From NCBI GenBank assembly GCA_947631525.1, contig CANRLQ010000051.1:1-7106 (forward strand): a stretch of DNA of 7,106 bases, in the 5' to 3' direction. The notes under the pieces are model-generated. The model had not been told where the DNA came from, made no database searches, and saw only the letters and a program-made list of their open reading frames with translations. Positions 5,200 to 7,106 of this stretch are shown here, piece after piece. This stretch comes from an uncultured Bacilli bacterium (lineage in GTDB: Bacteria > Bacillota_I > Bacilli_A > RF39 > UBA660). The position numbers and the translations under genes were made by a program. Position 1 is the first letter of the stretch. Every line of letters begins with the position of its first letter.

Positions 5200-6132
5200 T
5201 TATCCAATTCCTAATTTTTCTTTTTCTTCTTTTGTGAACATTAAATTATATGGATCATATACGAAAAATCCTTGTCCCTTTTTATAACTAGCTAATGATC
5301 CAAAACCCATTTTTTTAATATTATAGTCAACTAATGGTACTTCATCAAAGATAGTTTTTATTTCAAATTTTCCATTTTTCTTTTCTTCTTCATTTTTATA
5401 TCCTACAATGCAAGGAAATCCATCTTTTTTAAAATATTTCTTCATATAATTATAACTGAATAAAATATTATGCTCATCAATTAATGATACTTTTTTATGC
5501 ATTTCAAGATGCATTTTTTTACATTTTATTAATATGTTTTTTACATCAATATCAGATGTTAATGCTTTTATATCATCTTTTACAATTTTTTTTAGGCCAT
5601 TCCACTTTAGAAGGGATTCTCTTGTAATATAAAATTTTCTAACCGAATTTTCCATATTGTCTTGCATTGAGGTTATAGGAATTTTATAATGATCAGTGTA
5701 ATGCCTTAAATGATAAATGAACCTATATTCAAAATAATTATCAAAAAAATTTGATTGGATTTTTTTTACTTTAGTATATTCATCAGATGTTTCTCCAAAA
5801 AAATCTTTAATATCAACTTCATAATAAGTTAAATAATTATTGAACATATTAATATAATTCATAAATAACCTATTCACTTCTGTAACAACAAAATGTTTTT
5901 GAAGTTGGTTTACTAATTTATATTCACGATTTTCTACTTTCTCTATAAAATTAAATAAATCATTTATAGCATTTTCAAGCATATAATAATAATCACAAAA
6001 AACATTAAACTTTCCAATAATTTGACTACAATCGTATATTACATCAAAGTCTTTCTTTAGAAGTTTTTCATTCATTTTAATTTCATTTTCATTATTTGCA
6101 CTTTTGGTTATATATGAAATGTGATAAGTCAT
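5200..6132 (-). CDS. Alpha-helical protein with HEPN-like RxxxxH motif
   Basis: The frame opens at a GTG (6141) that overlaps the ribosome binding site. The ATG at 6132, eight bases after GAGG, is the preferred start and gives 310 aa. No signal peptide or membrane helix is seen. The N-terminal two thirds are rich in Tyr, Phe, Lys and Asn and look helical. Residues 134-152, FEYRFIYHLRHYTDHYKIPI, contain RHYTDH (Arg143, His148), matching the Rx4-6H active-site pattern of HEPN RNases. Related uncharacterised proteins I recall carry LRNYxQHxxxP at this place; here the usual Asn is His144. The C terminus (YKKGQGFFVYDPYNLMFTKE) is unlike known HEPN toxins I can name. It is the first gene of a three-gene operon. 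An RNase or abortive-infection role is inference. Confidence 0.7.
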   Translation of the reverse strand: MTYHISYITKSANNENEIKMNEKLLKKDFDVIYDCSQIIGKFNVFCDYYYMLENAINDLFNFIEKVENREYKLVNQLQKHFVVTEVNRLFMNYINMFNNYLTYYEVDIKDFFGETSDEYTKVKKIQSNFFDNYFEYRFIYHLRHYTDHYKIPITSMQDNMENSVRKFYITRESLLKWNGLKKIVKDDIKALTSDIDVKNILIKCKKMHLEMHKKVSLIDEHNILFSYNYMKKYFKKDGFPCIVGYKNEEEKKNGKFEIKTIFDEVPLVDYNIKKMGFGSLASYKKGQGFFVYDPYNLMFTKEEKEKLGIG

Positions 6133-6150
6133 AAGAAACACCTCATAAAC

Positions 6151-6159
6151 ATTTTATCA
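6151..6159 (-). promoter_or_regulatory. Possible extended -10 for the three-gene minus-strand operon
   Basis: The minus strand reads TGATAAAAT, matching TGnTATAAT with one change, about 19 bases before the ATG at 6132 and just before the GAGG site. The short distance would give a very short leader. No convincing -35 is seen in the T-rich sequence upstream, so a start further upstream, in or near the inverted repeat at 6201-6227, is also possible. Confidence 0.35.
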
Positions 6160-6200
6160 AAAAAAACACATTTTTTCGAGACATTAACCCAAATCTATGC

Positions 6201-6227
6201 TAAAATATCATTATGATTGATATTTTA
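6201..6227. repeat. Perfect 10-bp inverted repeat in the divergent intergenic region
   Basis: TAAAATATCA (6201-6210) and TGATATTTTA (6218-6227) are exact reverse complements separated by TTATGAT. The site lies between the minus-strand operon and R4, about 70 bases upstream of the operon start. It could be an operator for a dimeric regulator or an RNA hairpin. AT-rich palindromes also arise by chance. Confidence 0.5.
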
Positions 6228-6245
6228 TATATCAAATCGTTATGT

Positions 6246-6407
6246 GTGAAAGTTGTAGATATCTTCCACAATCGCTCCATTGACGAATCTGTTCGAACTT
6301 TTCAGACATTGATATATAAAAATGAAATCGTTCAATTGATATTTTTTATAACCATAAGGTAATTTTGATACACTTGTCAAAATTCCTAGAGGTTAAATAT
6401 TTTATCA
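6246..6407 (+). repeat. Repeat R4, full-length copy with altered middle
   Basis: GTGAAAGTTGTAGATATCTT opens the copy. Hairpin 1 has GTTGTAGA 6252-6259 facing the TCTTCCACAA arm. The TGACGAATCTGTTCGAACTT module spans 6281-6300 and is followed by TTCAGACA 6301-6308. The distal hairpin is AATTTTGA 6361-6368 with TCAAAATT 6377-6384, flanked by CCATAAGG and CCTAGAGG, then the third arm ATTTTATCA 6399-6407. The middle, terminator-like part differs from R2 and R3. The gene at 6444 starts 37 bases after the third arm. Confidence 0.85.
6313..6350 (+). terminator. Substituted terminator-like hairpin inside R4
   Basis: AATGAA pairs with TTCAATT around ATCG with one bulged A (6321-6337), and outer AT pairs (TATAAAAAT with ATTTTTTATA) extend it. 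Six T's follow (6342-6347). It occupies the place of the CATCTCT/AGAGATG stem of R2 but shares almost no sequence with it. It is AU-rich, so its strength is doubtful. Confidence 0.3.
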
Positions 6408-6443
6408 TAACAAAATATTTAAAAATAATATGGAGGTTTTGAA

Positions 6444-7043
6444 ATGAATCAAAAATTAGTTCAAATAAACAATAACTATGGTGTAGTTTCAGATAAAAAT
6501 GGAAATATAAGTTTTATTGAAAAAGAAAGTGATTCCTATAATTTTGAAGAAATACTATTAAAAGAAAATAATTTGGAAAAATTAAAATCAAAGTTAGAAA
6601 ATTGTAAAAATCAATTATCGAGTACTAAACTAGATATGATAGGTGGTAATGTTTGTGGGATTATTTCAATAGCAATTGAAATTGTTTTATTTGCATCTTT
6701 ACATTCAGTATTAACATTAGGAACTTTAATTACAGTAATGGCTATTTCCTATATTAATTTTAAAGGAATGGGTTTACTTATGTTTGGAACTAGAATAGGA
6801 AGGCATTCTAAGAAAAATAAATTAATTAATGATATTGAAAAAATGGAATTAGAATTACCTAAATTAGAAAAAGAACTAAAAGAAATCAAAGAAAAAAGTA
6901 AATATAAAGTTAGTATTTCAACTGTTGATGAAACTAAAAACTCTATTGAAAAAATTTATCCTGAAATTTCATTATCAATGGATAGTTATATTCCTGAAAA
7001 ACATGATATGGTTAAAATTTTAAGTTTAACAAAAAAGAAGTAA
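6444..7043 (+). CDS. Coiled-coil membrane protein of unknown function
   Basis: The product is 199 aa. GGAGG (6432-6436) lies seven bases before the ATG. The N terminus (about 1-30) is a short soluble stretch (LVQINNNYGVVSDKNGNISF). A Lys/Leu/Glu-rich coiled coil covers about 36-62. Two hydrophobic segments follow at about 66-86 (IGGNVCGIISIAIEIVLFAS) and 89-113, with a very short turn, so both coils should lie on the same side of the membrane. A second, strongly charged coiled coil covers about 122-152. The C terminus is hydrophilic and ends in KKK. I do not recognise a family. It is a single gene between R4 and R5, and R4 is its only visible leader. A membrane-embedded structural or effector role is possible but unsupported. 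Confidence 0.8.
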   Translation: MNQKLVQINNNYGVVSDKNGNISFIEKESDSYNFEEILLKENNLEKLKSKLENCKNQLSSTKLDMIGGNVCGIISIAIEIVLFASLHSVLTLGTLITVMAISYINFKGMGLLMFGTRIGRHSKKNKLINDIEKMELELPKLEKELKEIKEKSKYKVSISTVDETKNSIEKIYPEISLSMDSYIPEKHDMVKILSLTKKK

Positions 7044-7073
7044 TTAATATACTTCGAAAAATTTTAACTAAAA

Positions 7074-7106
7074 GTGAAAGCTGTGGGTATCTTCCACATT
7101 TGCTCC
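7074..7106 (+). repeat. Repeat R5, proximal part only
   Basis: GTGAAAGCTGTGGGTATCTT starts this copy, which is cut by the window edge. It matches R4 with the same GTGAAAG border. The stem is perfect here: TGTGG (7082-7086) with CCACA (7094-7098), because G replaces the A that mismatches C in R2 and R4. It begins about 30 bases after the stop of the 6444-7043 gene, and no separate terminator lies between. Confidence 0.75.

Noticed and set aside
1..7106. CRISPR-like array
   Set aside because: The repeats are about 160 bp, structured, and separated by 0.8 to 2.9 kb of genes, not short regular spacers; no cas genes are visible.

Overview
The window is very AT-rich, uses purine-rich Shine-Dalgarno sites (GGAGG, AGGAGGG, GAGG) and the standard code (Trp is TGG; one gene ends in a real TGA). 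This points to a low-GC Bacillota genome of the gut type, in an accessory region with several decayed genes. No integrase, transposase, rRNA, tRNA or CRISPR array is visible.

Layout. The main organising feature is a composite intergenic repeat of about 160 bp, here called R. It occurs five times in one orientation: R1 1-64 (3' part only, cut by the window edge), R2 883-1048, R3 3350-3465 (internally deleted), R4 6246-6407 and R5 7074-7106 (5' part only, cut by the window edge). A full copy has, in order, a GTTGTAGA/TCTTCCACAA hairpin, a conserved TGACGAA-TGTTCGAA hairpin module, a terminator-like hairpin with a T run, and a distal ATTTTGA/TCAAAAT hairpin followed by a second copy of the arm (ATTTTGTCA). 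Each of R1-R4 is followed by a plus-strand gene or gene remnant: a 207-aa protein with a frameshift near its end (180-803), a decayed gene at 1081-1261, a decayed gene at 3498-3769, and a two-helix membrane protein with coiled coils (6444-7043).

Minus-strand genes lie between these units. A small DUF1292-like protein and a putative lipoprotein (3217-2196) form a translationally coupled pair that faces a decayed DUF7694-like gene across a strong bidirectional terminator. A three-gene operon runs from 6132 to 3771. It encodes an alpha-helical protein with an RxxxxH motif resembling HEPN RNases, an RNase Z-like metallo-beta-lactamase-fold hydrolase, and a two-TM protein with a four-cysteine zinc-ribbon tail.

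How it fits together. The same-strand repeats separating unrelated genes, several of them decaying, suggest a cassette-like accessory array, or a BOX-like intergenic element that terminates the upstream gene and acts as leader for the next. The HEPN-like/metallohydrolase/membrane operon is the best candidate for an undescribed, possibly stress- or defence-related, module. That role is inferred from motifs and context only.
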